Below, piece by piece: positions 34,141 through 41,238 of a DNA stretch of 64,000 bases. The position numbers and the translations under genes were made by a program. Position 1 is the stretch's first letter. Every line of letters begins with the position of its first letter. This DNA is from Bradyrhizobium sp. SSBR45G (GTDB lineage Bacteria; Pseudomonadota; Alphaproteobacteria; Rhizobiales; Xanthobacteraceae). The notes below the pieces were generated by a model. That model was not told the origin of the DNA, did not search any database, and was given only the letters and a program-made list of their open reading frames with translations. Location of the stretch: assembly GCF_030159255.1 (NCBI RefSeq), contig NZ_BSCT01000024.1, positions 62,001 through 126,000 of the forward strand. The letters are read 5' to 3'.

Positions 34141-34174
34141 CGTAGCCGTCATCCCTCAATCAGGACTCGCCGAC

Positions 34175-34261
34175 ATGAGAACGAGAACCGCAGCCCGCCG
34201 CCTGGTGCACAAGCGCCTCGCCGGACGCTGCTTCTCTGCGGCGACCGGGGCCTGTTGCTGA
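34175..34261 (+). CDS. Possible 28-residue cysteine-rich leader peptide
   Basis: A short frame with AGGA at suitable distance before ATG 34175 encodes a basic peptide starting MRTRTAARRL. It ends with adjacent cysteine codons TGT-TGC directly before the TGA stop, and a third cysteine lies nine codons earlier. It lies within the predicted 5' leader, 35 bases after the predicted -10 box and before the small protein and TauD gene. Peptides ending in cysteine runs upstream of sulfur genes act as translation-dependent sensors of cysteine in other bacteria; that function here is inference. Confidence 0.4.
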   Translation: MRTRTAARRLVHKRLAGRCFSAATGACC

Positions 34262-34312
34262 TCACTGCAGCCGAACTCGACGCCTTCACGACATCTGCAG
34301 ATCAGACAGGAG

Positions 34313-34328
34313 CGCCGCACGAGCGGCG
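34313..34328 (+). promoter_or_regulatory. Leader hairpin before the 67-residue protein gene
   Basis: CGCCGC and GCGGCG pair perfectly around an ACGA loop, 11 bases before ATG 34340. It could hide the ribosome site of the next gene or be the downstream half of an attenuator linked to the leader peptide. No T-run follows. Confidence 0.3.
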
Positions 34329-34339
34329 AACGAACAATC

Positions 34340-34543
34340 ATGCCGACTGCCTATGTCATCGAGGTCTACAACCGCACCGCCGGCATCGTCACGGCCGACG
34401 AGCGCGGCTTCAGCTTCTTCTCCTCCGAGCGCGCCTTCGACAGCCTGGAGGGACAATCCTTCGCCTCCGCGCGCGAGGCCGAACGTGCCGCGCGCGCCCT
34501 CGTCACGGCGGGCGGCGGACGCATCCGGCGCGGATCCATCTGA
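34340..34543 (+). CDS. Small conserved-type protein of unknown function (67 residues)
   Basis: It opens MPTAYVIEVYNRTAGIVTAD and ends with an Ala/Arg-rich helix (REAERAARALVTAGG). It resembles small uncharacterised rhizobial proteins with an N-terminal beta-hairpin and C-terminal helix; no catalytic or metal motif is visible. It lies 29 bases before the TauD gene, in the same probable transcript. The ribosome site is weak. Composition and codon use look coding, but function is unknown. Confidence 0.6.
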   Translation: MPTAYVIEVYNRTAGIVTADERGFSFFSSERAFDSLEGQSFASAREAERAARALVTAGGGRIRRGSI

Positions 34544-34572
34544 GGTTGCCATTCTCCAAAGGAAAACAGCTC

Positions 34573-35511
34573 ATGAGCTTCTACAGGGACTTCAACGACA
34601 AGCTCGCCATCCAGGCCTGGAACGGCGCCAGGCGCGAACCGTATCACACCATCGAGGTGCGGCAGATCGGTCCGACCGCCGGCGCGGAGATCGGCGGCGT
34701 CGATCTCTCCAAGGAGGTGTCGGATGAGCAGTTCGCGGAGATCCGCCGCGCGCTCGACGAAAATCTCGCGATCGTGTTCCGCGATCAGGACATCTCGAAA
34801 GACGACCACAAGCGCTTTGCGCGCCGCTTCGGCAAGTCGCTGCACCGGCACGAACTGGCGGCAAGCCGCTTCCGCCATGACGGCCCATTCGATCCCGAAT
34901 TCCTGTCGTGGAAGACCGATGCGAATTCGCGCTTCACCGCCGGCGACGGCTGGCACCCCGACGTCTCCTGCGATCCAAGCCCGATCGCGGTCTCGCTGCT
35001 GCGTGTGACCAGGACCCCGCCGCTCGGCGGCGACACCGCCTTCGCCAACATGTATCTCGCCTACGAATTCCTGTCGGACCCGATCAAGCAGCTGCTCGAT
35101 GGCCTGACGGCGATCCACGACGGATCACTGGCGTGGACCGCCGGCTACGGCGCCAAGCCCGATCCGGGCAAGACCTATCCGCAGTCGGAGCATCCGGTGG
35201 TCGTCACCCATCCGCGCACCGGCCGCAAGTTCCTCTACGTCAATGCGTCCTTCACCTCGCACATCGTGCAGCTGACGCGGCGGGAGAGCGATGCGCTGCT
35301 GCAGTTGCTGTTCCGGCACGTCGAAGGCCAGCTGGCGCTGCAGACCCGGGTGCAGTGGCGGCCCAACTCGCTGCTGGTATGGGATAATTGGGCGAGCCAG
35401 CACCACGCGGTCTGGGACTATTATCCCGAGGAGCGCTGGGGCGAGCGCGTCTCGGTGGTCACGGGCGAGATCCCGCAGGCGCGGCTCGGGCTCAGCGAGG
35501 CGGCGGAGTAG
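34573..35511 (+). CDS. TauD/TfdA-family Fe(II)/2-oxoglutarate dioxygenase
   Basis: This 312-residue dioxygenase has the facial triad His128-x-Asp130 (GWHPDVSCD) and His277 (SQHHAVWDYYP), followed by the 2-oxoglutarate-binding arginine region ERVSVVTGE. The N-terminal sequence IEVRQIGPTAGAEIGGVDLS is typical. Family members oxidise taurine, alkylsulfonates, sulfate esters or aryloxyacetates. The sulfur-gene promoter element and the neighbouring sulfur genes favour a sulfonate or sulfate ester. AAAGGAAAACAGCTC precedes the ATG at 34573; reading upstream in frame adds no protein-like sequence. Confidence 0.88.
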   Translation: MSFYRDFNDKLAIQAWNGARREPYHTIEVRQIGPTAGAEIGGVDLSKEVSDEQFAEIRRALDENLAIVFRDQDISKDDHKRFARRFGKSLHRHELAASRFRHDGPFDPEFLSWKTDANSRFTAGDGWHPDVSCDPSPIAVSLLRVTRTPPLGGDTAFANMYLAYEFLSDPIKQLLDGLTAIHDGSLAWTAGYGAKPDPGKTYPQSEHPVVVTHPRTGRKFLYVNASFTSHIVQLTRRESDALLQLLFRHVEGQLALQTRVQWRPNSLLVWDNWASQHHAVWDYYPEERWGERVSVVTGEIPQARLGLSEAAE

Positions 35512-35563
35512 GGCCGGGCGGGATGCAGAGGCGAAGGTCTTCCGGCCTCCGCTTCTGCAAGTG

Positions 35564-35845
35564 TCAGTCTGCGCGGACGTGAACGATGAGGAGGCGAGAG
35601 GTCACCTCGTCGGCAAACTCGGTCGTACGATCATGATAGAGCGCTGCCTCGTGAGCGGTCGCTGGGCGGAGCGCGAGGCGGTCGCCGCGCTCCGGATGCC
35701 TGAGCCCGCAGAAGGCGTCGATCGCCCGCAGCAGCCCGGGTGAGCGGACGATGCTCTGAGCCGTGTCGGGATCATCGGCGGCGAACACGAAAGCGGGCTG
35801 CGAGCCGAACTGAAGCGTAAAGACCTGCGGACAGGCGGCTGACAT
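35564..35845 (-). CDS. Small protein of unknown function (93 residues)
   Basis: It starts MSAACPQVFTLQFGSQPAF and includes VFAADDPDTAQSIVRSPGLL and TTEFADEVTSRLLIVHV, with alternating hydrophobic pattern suggesting a small alpha/beta fold. It resembles short hypothetical proteins seen in Bradyrhizobium. The ATG at 35845 was chosen because sequence further upstream in frame loses protein-like character. It is convergent with the TauD gene, ending 52 bases from its stop. No function can be offered. Confidence 0.5.
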   Translation of the reverse strand: MSAACPQVFTLQFGSQPAFVFAADDPDTAQSIVRSPGLLRAIDAFCGLRHPERGDRLALRPATAHEAALYHDRTTEFADEVTSRLLIVHVRAD

Positions 35846-36255
35846 GGTGCGTCGTTGTAGTCGTCGGGTTGCCGGATTGAAGCTCGTCGCCGCGGATGCA
35901 GGACGAGATCTGGCACGAAGTGTAGAGACATCGCCCATGCCGTCAACGAAACGGAAGGCACGATTTTCATGCGCTTCGTGCAAGAACTGTTCTGCGCGAG
36001 ACACGATGACGGACAGCCGAGTCGGCGCGGCGGCGGGCAGGCTGCGGTTCGCGTCGGGGGAATGCCAGCCATGTCCTGTCGCGGGAGAGCCATCGAGCAG
36101 AACAGTTTGATCGGCAAGGCGTGCCATAGCGACAGGCATGTGCTCTGCCGAGCGGCGATCAGAGCGGAACTTTTGCTATTTTTGCCGCCGGCTTGTCGCA
36201 GCCGGTGGGGCCCATCAACATGGATGCAATCGCATGAAAGTGTCCGGAGACATCC
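35846..36255. other. Divergent intergenic region of 410 bases
   Basis: Several overlapping open frames occur on both strands but none has a ribosome site plus protein-like composition. It must contain promoters for the minus-strand small gene and for the plus-strand oxygenase at 36256. A GGAG ribosome site precedes 36256. I see no repeat or hairpin of note. Confidence 0.4.
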
Positions 36256-37101
36256 ATGAGCCTGGTCGAGAGAAAGATCGAGTCGCTGCCCTTCGTTCTC
36301 GCCGAGCTGAACTATCTGGCGCCGACCCCCGCCAAGCCCCGCACCTACGCGTTCGATCCGCCGCCGGGTGAGCCGAAATCGACGGCGCTGCCCGAGCCGC
36401 ATCAGGTCGCCGTGTTCAACGGCCGGCCGATCGCGTCATCGTTCTCGCTCGATCGCGAGGGCTTTGCCCTGGTGCGCCACCCGACCTTCGTGCGCGACTT
36501 CACCAATGAGAAGGAGATCCGCAACGTCTATTATCCGGCGGCCGAGGCGTTCCTTCGGGCGACGTTGCGCGCCGATCGCGTCGTGATCTTCGATCATACC
36601 GTGCGCAAGCGCGTGCCCGGCGCCGCCGATCTCCGTGACGGTGGACCGCGCCAGCCGGCGACGCGGGTGCATGTCGATCAGACCGCGGCCTCCGGCATCA
36701 ACCGCGTGCGCGAGCATCTCGGCGATGAGGCCGAGGCGCTGCTGCGCGGACGTGTGCAGGTGATCAATCTGTGGCGGCCGATCATCGGCCCGCTGCGCGA
36801 TACGCCGCTCGCGATGTGCGATGGGACGACGGTGGCCCCGGATGATCTCGTCGCCTCCGACCTGATCTATCCGAACCGCAACGGCGAAATCTACTCGGTG
36901 AAGTACAATCCGGCGCATCTCTGGTTCTATGTCCCGGACATGACTCCCGACGAGGCGCTGCTGCTGAAATGCTACGATTCCGCGACCGACGGGCGCACGC
37001 GGTTCGGGCCGCATACGGCCTTCGTCGACCCCACGACGCCCGCCGATGCGCCGCCCCGCGAGAGCATCGAATTGCGGACGCTGGTGTTTCACCACGATTG
37101 A
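36256..37101 (+). CDS. CmcJ/NvfI-family oxygenase
   Basis: This 281-residue member of the CmcJ/AsqJ-associated family is known from cephamycin methoxylation (CmcJ) and fungal meroterpenoid pathways. Probable metal ligands are His139-x-Asp141 in RVHVDQTAASG and His253 in GPHTAFVDP, with a likely 2-oxoglutarate arginine in ESIELRTLVF. Other landmarks are VINLWRPI and NPAHLWFYVPDM. In bacteria outside antibiotic clusters the substrate is unknown; here it lies just upstream of MetNI methionine-type transport genes. A stem-loop follows the stop. Confidence 0.82.
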   Translation: MSLVERKIESLPFVLAELNYLAPTPAKPRTYAFDPPPGEPKSTALPEPHQVAVFNGRPIASSFSLDREGFALVRHPTFVRDFTNEKEIRNVYYPAAEAFLRATLRADRVVIFDHTVRKRVPGAADLRDGGPRQPATRVHVDQTAASGINRVREHLGDEAEALLRGRVQVINLWRPIIGPLRDTPLAMCDGTTVAPDDLVASDLIYPNRNGEIYSVKYNPAHLWFYVPDMTPDEALLLKCYDSATDGRTRFGPHTAFVDPTTPADAPPRESIELRTLVFHHD

Positions 37102-37111
37102 CGGCGCGCGC

Positions 37112-37145
37112 CGGAGGATGACGTTCCACTGCGCGTCGTCCTCCG
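37112..37145 (+). terminator. Stem-loop after the CmcJ-like gene
   Basis: CGGAGGATGACG (37112-37123) pairs with CGTCGTCCTCCG (37134-37145) over 12 bases with one G-T wobble and a 10-base loop, ten bases after the stop. There is no strong T-run, so it is a probable but not classical terminator. Confidence 0.5.
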
Positions 37146-37263
37146 AGAAGCTTCGTCCAAGTTGAAGGGGTTTTCTGAAATTGCATCAAGGCTGATCGCG
37201 GGCGATGGTGACGCAAACGCGTGCGCTGCAGCACACGAAGCCAAGGTCATCCCAGGTCACCCC

Positions 37264-38388
37264 ATGAATGCCCATCCATCCCTCGCCATCGCCGAGCCGA
37301 TCCGGCCCGCCGAGCCCATCGTGCCCGCGGGTGTCGTCGCCGAGCCCATGGTCCGCTTCGAAGGACTGTCGAAGATCTACCCGGCCTATCGCGACAAGCC
37401 CGGGGTCGAGGCGCTCATGGACATCGACTTCGCGATCGCGCGCGGCTCCATCGCCGGCGTGATCGGACGCTCCGGCGCCGGCAAATCGAGCCTCGTCAGG
37501 TTGATCAACGGGCTGGAGAAGCCGACCGCGGGCCGCGTCGTCGTCGACGGCCAGGATATCTCGGTCTTGCGCGGCCAGCCGCTGCGGCTGGCACAGCGCT
37601 CGATCGGCATGATCTTCCAGCACTTCAACCTGCTGTCGTCACGCACCGCAGCCGACAACATCGCACTGCCGCTCGAGATCGCCGGCTGGTCGAAGGCCGA
37701 CATCAGGACGCGTGTCTCCGAGCTGCTCGAGCTGGTCGACATCGCCGACAAGCATGACCGCTATCCGTCGGAATTGTCCGGCGGGCAGAAGCAGCGCATC
37801 GGCATCGCGCGCGCGCTGTCGACGCGGCCCAACGTACTGCTGTCGGATGAAGCGACGTCGGCGCTGGATCCGCAGACGACGCGGGCGATTCTGGATCTGC
37901 TCGCCAACATCAATCGCGAGCTCGGTGTCACCATCATTCTGATCACCCACGAGATGTCGGTGGTTCGCCAGCTCGCCAAGGAGGTCGTCGTGATCGATGG
38001 CGGCCGCGTCGTCGAGCGCGGCCATGTCGCCGACATCTTCACTCATCCGAAGCACCCGACCACGCAGACGTTCCTGTCCGAGGTGCTCGGCGATGCCGTG
38101 CCGGTATCGCTGGCGAGCCGGCTGGTGCAGGAGCCTGTGCCGATCGGACAGGCCGTGATCCGCGTCCAGGTGCGCGGTTCGGACGCCGGCGACACCCTGG
38201 TGGCGCGGCTGTCGCGCGAGCTGTCGATCGACGTCGCGCTGCTGTCGGCGCGCATCGACGAGATCGGCGGCCAGCAGGTCGGATCGCTGATCCTGGGCAT
38301 TCCAGGCGGCGAGGCCTCTGCACGCCAGACCCTGGCCTATCTCTCACAGCATCACTTCGCAGCGGAGCGCCTCGGCTATGTCGCCTGA
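37264..38388 (+). CDS. metN: Methionine-type ABC transporter ATP-binding protein MetN
   Basis: This 374-residue ATPase has Walker A GRSGAGKSS, FQHFNLLSSRTAADN at the Q-loop, signature ELSGGQKQRIGIARAL, Walker B VLLSDEATSALDP and ILITHEMSVV. After residue 270 comes the C-terminal NIL domain typical of MetN, which binds methionine and inhibits transport when the cell is replete. The ATG at 37264 is followed by an unusually long, Pro-rich N-terminal stretch of about 28 residues. The last 11 bases overlap metI. No intact metQ adjoins; the nearest, at 40482, is frameshifted. Confidence 0.93.
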   Translation: MNAHPSLAIAEPIRPAEPIVPAGVVAEPMVRFEGLSKIYPAYRDKPGVEALMDIDFAIARGSIAGVIGRSGAGKSSLVRLINGLEKPTAGRVVVDGQDISVLRGQPLRLAQRSIGMIFQHFNLLSSRTAADNIALPLEIAGWSKADIRTRVSELLELVDIADKHDRYPSELSGGQKQRIGIARALSTRPNVLLSDEATSALDPQTTRAILDLLANINRELGVTIILITHEMSVVRQLAKEVVVIDGGRVVERGHVADIFTHPKHPTTQTFLSEVLGDAVPVSLASRLVQEPVPIGQAVIRVQVRGSDAGDTLVARLSRELSIDVALLSARIDEIGGQQVGSLILGIPGGEASARQTLAYLSQHHFAAERLGYVA

Positions 38389-39043
38389 GCTCATCAACCT
38401 GATCATCCAGGCCACCGGCGAGAGCCTGTTCATGGTGTCGACCGCCGCGCTGGTCGCAACCGCGCTCGGGCTGCCGCTCGGCATCTTCCTGGCGACCAGC
38501 CGCAAGGGTGAGCTGTTCGCAGCCCCGGCGGTCAATGGAATCCTCGGCGTCGTGGTCAACGCCACGCGCTCGACGCCCTTCATCATCCTGGTCGTTGCCA
38601 TCATCCCGTTCACGCGCCTCGTCGCCGGCACCTCAATCGGCTCGGGGGCTGCGATCGTGCCGCTGACGGTGGCGGCGACACCGTTCATCGCGCGGCTCGT
38701 CGAGGCGGCGATCCGTGAGGTCGATGGCGGCCTGATCGAGACGGCGTCCTCGTTCGGCGCGACGCCGCTGCAGATCGTGTTCAAGGTGCTGATTCCGGAG
38801 GCGCTGCCGGGCCTCGTGCTGGCGCTGACGCTCGCCGTGGTCAGCCTGCTCGGCTACTCCGCGATGGTCGGCGCCGTCGGCGGCGGCGGTCTCGGCGATC
38901 TCGGCATCCGCTACGGCTATCAGCGCTTCATGCCGGAGATGATGCTGGCGGTGGTCGTCGTGCTGATCGCGCTGGTGCAGACGGTGCAGACAGTCGGCGA
39001 TCATCTGGCGCGCCGGCTCAATCGGCGGCTGCGGCAGCGCTGA
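38378..39043 (+). CDS. metI: Methionine-type ABC transporter permease MetI
   Basis: This 221-residue inner-membrane permease has five hydrophobic helices. It includes NATRSTPFIILVVAIIPFTR and the EAA-type coupling motif ETASSFGATPLQIVFKVLIPEALPG, then VSLLGYSAMVGAVGGGGLGD, a hallmark of MetI. It overlaps metN and forms the transporter with it. Transport of methionine or methionine-like organosulfur compounds is expected from the family. Confidence 0.94.
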   Translation: MSPELINLIIQATGESLFMVSTAALVATALGLPLGIFLATSRKGELFAAPAVNGILGVVVNATRSTPFIILVVAIIPFTRLVAGTSIGSGAAIVPLTVAATPFIARLVEAAIREVDGGLIETASSFGATPLQIVFKVLIPEALPGLVLALTLAVVSLLGYSAMVGAVGGGGLGDLGIRYGYQRFMPEMMLAVVVVLIALVQTVQTVGDHLARRLNRRLRQR

Positions 39044-39123
39044 ATCCTCGTGTTTGAGGGCTGCGGAGATGTTTTCGGCTGAGGTGACGGAACAGGGCTC
39101 GCTGGCATTGCCGGTGAGCCGCG

Positions 39124-39139
39124 ATCTTTGAAAAGATCA
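39124..39139. promoter_or_regulatory. Perfect inverted repeat upstream of the class II aldolase gene
   Basis: GATCTTT and AAAGATC flank a two-base centre. The left arm with its flanks (CGCGATCTTTGAA) is identical to 13 bases ending at 34100, immediately upstream of the TauD-unit promoter element. It is a candidate operator or part of an activator site, 85 bases before ATG 39224. Confidence 0.4.
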
Positions 39140-39223
39140 TCTCGCATCGATCGTTCTACCATGACGGCAGTGAGCTGATCGCGCGGATATGCGCGGCCGC
39201 TCGATTGCACGAGGTGAACGACC

Positions 39224-40006
39224 ATGAACACGATCATCGAAAAACCGAGAAAATTTGCGCTCGTCGAGCGCGAGCCCGCCGCGAGCTTCGAGGCGGAGCG
39301 GCTGCATCGCAAGCAGCGCCTTGCCGCGACCTTCCGCCTGTTTGCCCGCTACGGCTTCGATCAGGGCCTCGCGGGACACGTCACGGTGCGGGATCCGGAA
39401 TTCCCCGACCGGTTCTGGATCAATCCGCTGTCCGCGCATTTCAGCCAGATCAAGGTCTCCGACCTGCAGCTGGTGGATCACGACGGCAACATCCTGATCG
39501 GCAACAAGCCGATCAACCAGGCCGGCTTCGTCATCCACTCCGCGATCCACGCCGCGCATCCGCAGGTGATCGCCGCCGCGCATACCCATTCGACCTATGG
39601 CAAGGCGTTCTCCGCGCTCGGCCGGCTGCTCGATCCGCTGACCCAGGATTCCTGCGCCTTCTACGAGGATCACGTGCTGTTCGACCCCTTCACCGGCGTC
39701 GTGCTCGATGCCGACGAGGGCAAGAAGATCGCAGCAGCGCTCGGCACCAGGAAGGCCGCGATCCTGCAGAATCACGGCCTGCTGACGGTCGGCCCGACCA
39801 TCGAGGCGGCCGCGTGGTGGTATATCGCGATGGACAATGCCGCGCGCACCCAATTGCTCGCCGAGGCGGCCGGTCCGACCAAGCCGATCCCGCACGAGAT
39901 CGCCAAGCTCACCGCGGGCCAGGTTGGCACCCACAAGGGCGGCTATTTCAGTTTCCAGCCGCTGTGGGACTGGATCACGGCACAGGAGCCGGACCTGTTC
40001 AACTGA
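39224..40006 (+). CDS. Class II aldolase/adducin-family protein
   Basis: This 260-residue class II aldolase fold protein has the probable zinc site in HAAHPQVIAAAHTHSTYG, with a third histidine in ILQNHGLLTVG. GLAGHVTVRDPEFPD is the phosphate/substrate loop region. Class II members cleave sugar phosphates such as fuculose-phosphate, ribulose-phosphate or methylthioribulose derivatives. Its place after MetNI makes a role in salvage of a methylthio-sugar imaginable, but the sequence alone does not show the substrate, and many proteins of this subfamily are uncharacterised. Confidence 0.83.
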   Translation: MNTIIEKPRKFALVEREPAASFEAERLHRKQRLAATFRLFARYGFDQGLAGHVTVRDPEFPDRFWINPLSAHFSQIKVSDLQLVDHDGNILIGNKPINQAGFVIHSAIHAAHPQVIAAAHTHSTYGKAFSALGRLLDPLTQDSCAFYEDHVLFDPFTGVVLDADEGKKIAAALGTRKAAILQNHGLLTVGPTIEAAAWWYIAMDNAARTQLLAEAAGPTKPIPHEIAKLTAGQVGTHKGGYFSFQPLWDWITAQEPDLFN

Positions 40007-40122
40007 GCGAGCGCCCATGGCCCGTAGCCCGCATGAGCGTCAGCGACATGCGGGTTCTGCTCCACAGTTCGCAGGGCGATCGCGTTTGAACATCGTAGTT
40101 TTGTGCTCGTCTCTCTCCACGT

Positions 40123-40208
40123 CGTCATGGCCGGGCCTGTCCCGGCCATCCACGTCGTTCGGCATGCTGGGGACGACGTGGATGCCCGGGACAAGCCCGG
40201 GCATGACG
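40123..40208. repeat. Long GC-rich inverted repeat, REP-like palindromic element
   Basis: A 36-base left arm (40123-40158, starting CGTCATGGCCGGG) and right arm (40173-40208, ending CCCGGGCATGACG) are near-perfect reverse complements separated by 14 bases. Each arm is itself partly palindromic around CCGGGCCTGTCCCGG or its variant. Its look matches palindromic elements dispersed in Bradyrhizobium and Rhodopseudomonas intergenic DNA. Only one copy occurs in this window. Confidence 0.75.
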
Positions 40209-40450
40209 GAGCAAACTAATGAGCTGGATTGTTGGTGGCGATACCACCGATCATTATATGAGGTTGCCCTGCCACGGCTCGTGTGACCCCGGATGTCGCT
40301 GCTCTCATACGGGCTACAGGTCTAGAGAATGAATCGATCGGAAATGGTGAGAAGAAAGAACATTTGTACGCGTTGATCTCTTTCGAGAGCGCGTCCGTTG
40401 CTTTGTTCGCAGCTGCGATTGCAGCCCGGCCGGTGCAGCGCTAGTGAGCG

Positions 40451-40470
40451 ACGAAACTTGGTTGTTTCGT
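40451..40470 (+). promoter_or_regulatory. Hairpin immediately upstream of the metQ-like ribosome site
   Basis: ACGAAAC and GTTTCGT pair perfectly around TTGGTT, and the ribosome site TGGAGA follows at once, 11 bases before ATG 40482. It could modulate translation initiation. The rest of the gap between 40209 and 40450 shows no gene and no riboswitch I recognise. Confidence 0.35.
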
Positions 40471-40481
40471 TGGAGACTTGA

Positions 40482-41180
40482 ATGCGCCTTCCCATTGTTT
40501 CCATGGCTGCCCTGGCGTCGCTGATCCTGCCCGCACGAGCCGAAACCATCCGCGTCGGCGTGACCGCCGGGCCGCATGCCGAAATCATCGACGTCGTGAA
40601 GAAGGTCGCCGCGGAGCGCGGGCTCGACATCAAGGTCGTCGAGTTCACCGACTATGTGATCCCGAACCAGGCGCTGGCGCTGAAGGATCTCGAGGCGAAC
40701 TCGTTCCAGCACGAGCCCTATCTGAAGAACCAGATTTCCAAGACCGGCTGGAAGATCGTCAAGGTCGCCACCACCATCGCGTCGCCCCAGGGCGTCTATT
40801 CGCAGAAATACAAGTCGCTCGCCGAGCTTCCGGAAGGGGCCAAGGTCGCGATTGCCAATGATCCTTCGAACGGCGCGCGCGGGCTGATGATCCTGGCGCT
40901 GCACGGCGTGATCAAGCTGAAGGATCCGAGCAACGTGGCCTCGACGGTCGTCGACATCATCGACAATCCGAAGAAGCTGAAATTCGTCGAGCTCGATGCA
41001 GCCCAGCTGCCGCGCGCGCTGGCCGACGTCGACCTGGTCTCGATCAACAACAACTACGCCGTCCAGGCCGGACTCAACCCCGCCAAGGATGCGATCGCGC
41101 GTGAGAATGCCGAGGGGCCGTGGGTCAACATCCTCGCGGTGCGCGAGGAGGACAAGGACAAGCCCTGGTCAAGCAGCTGA
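40482..41180 (+). CDS. metQ: MetQ/NlpA-family methionine-type binding protein, C-terminally frameshifted
   Basis: This is a 232-residue reading frame. A signal peptide ends near LPARA, then TIRVGVTAGPHAEIIDVVKK, QALALKDLEANSFQHEPYL and NNNYAVQAGLNPAKDAI mark the NlpA lipoprotein/MetQ family; no lipobox cysteine is evident. At about 41168 the frame is lost: CCC-TGG-TCA-AGC-AGC-TGA should read on as a tail beginning KQLIEAYQSEPVKAFL and ending at 41257. A single missing G explains it. The tail removes about 28 conserved residues, so the product is probably defective unless this is a sequencing error. It would serve MetNI at 37264-39043. Confidence 0.8.
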   Translation: MRLPIVSMAALASLILPARAETIRVGVTAGPHAEIIDVVKKVAAERGLDIKVVEFTDYVIPNQALALKDLEANSFQHEPYLKNQISKTGWKIVKVATTIASPQGVYSQKYKSLAELPEGAKVAIANDPSNGARGLMILALHGVIKLKDPSNVASTVVDIIDNPKKLKFVELDAAQLPRALADVDLVSINNNYAVQAGLNPAKDAIARENAEGPWVNILAVREEDKDKPWSSS

Positions 41181-41238
41181 TCGAGGCCTATCAGTCCGAG
41201 CCGGTCAAGGCGTTCCTGGAGACCCGTTTCAAGGGCAC

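Noticed and set aside
35602..36402. A 266-codon minus-strand frame across the gap before the CmcJ-like gene
   Set aside because: It overlaps the start of the recognisable plus-strand oxygenase, has low-complexity Arg/Pro/Ser content and no ribosome site.
37150..37263. A SAM-II-like riboswitch before metN
   Set aside because: Short resemblances (GGTGA, TGCAGC) occur, but the complementary stems needed for the pseudoknot do not form on inspection.
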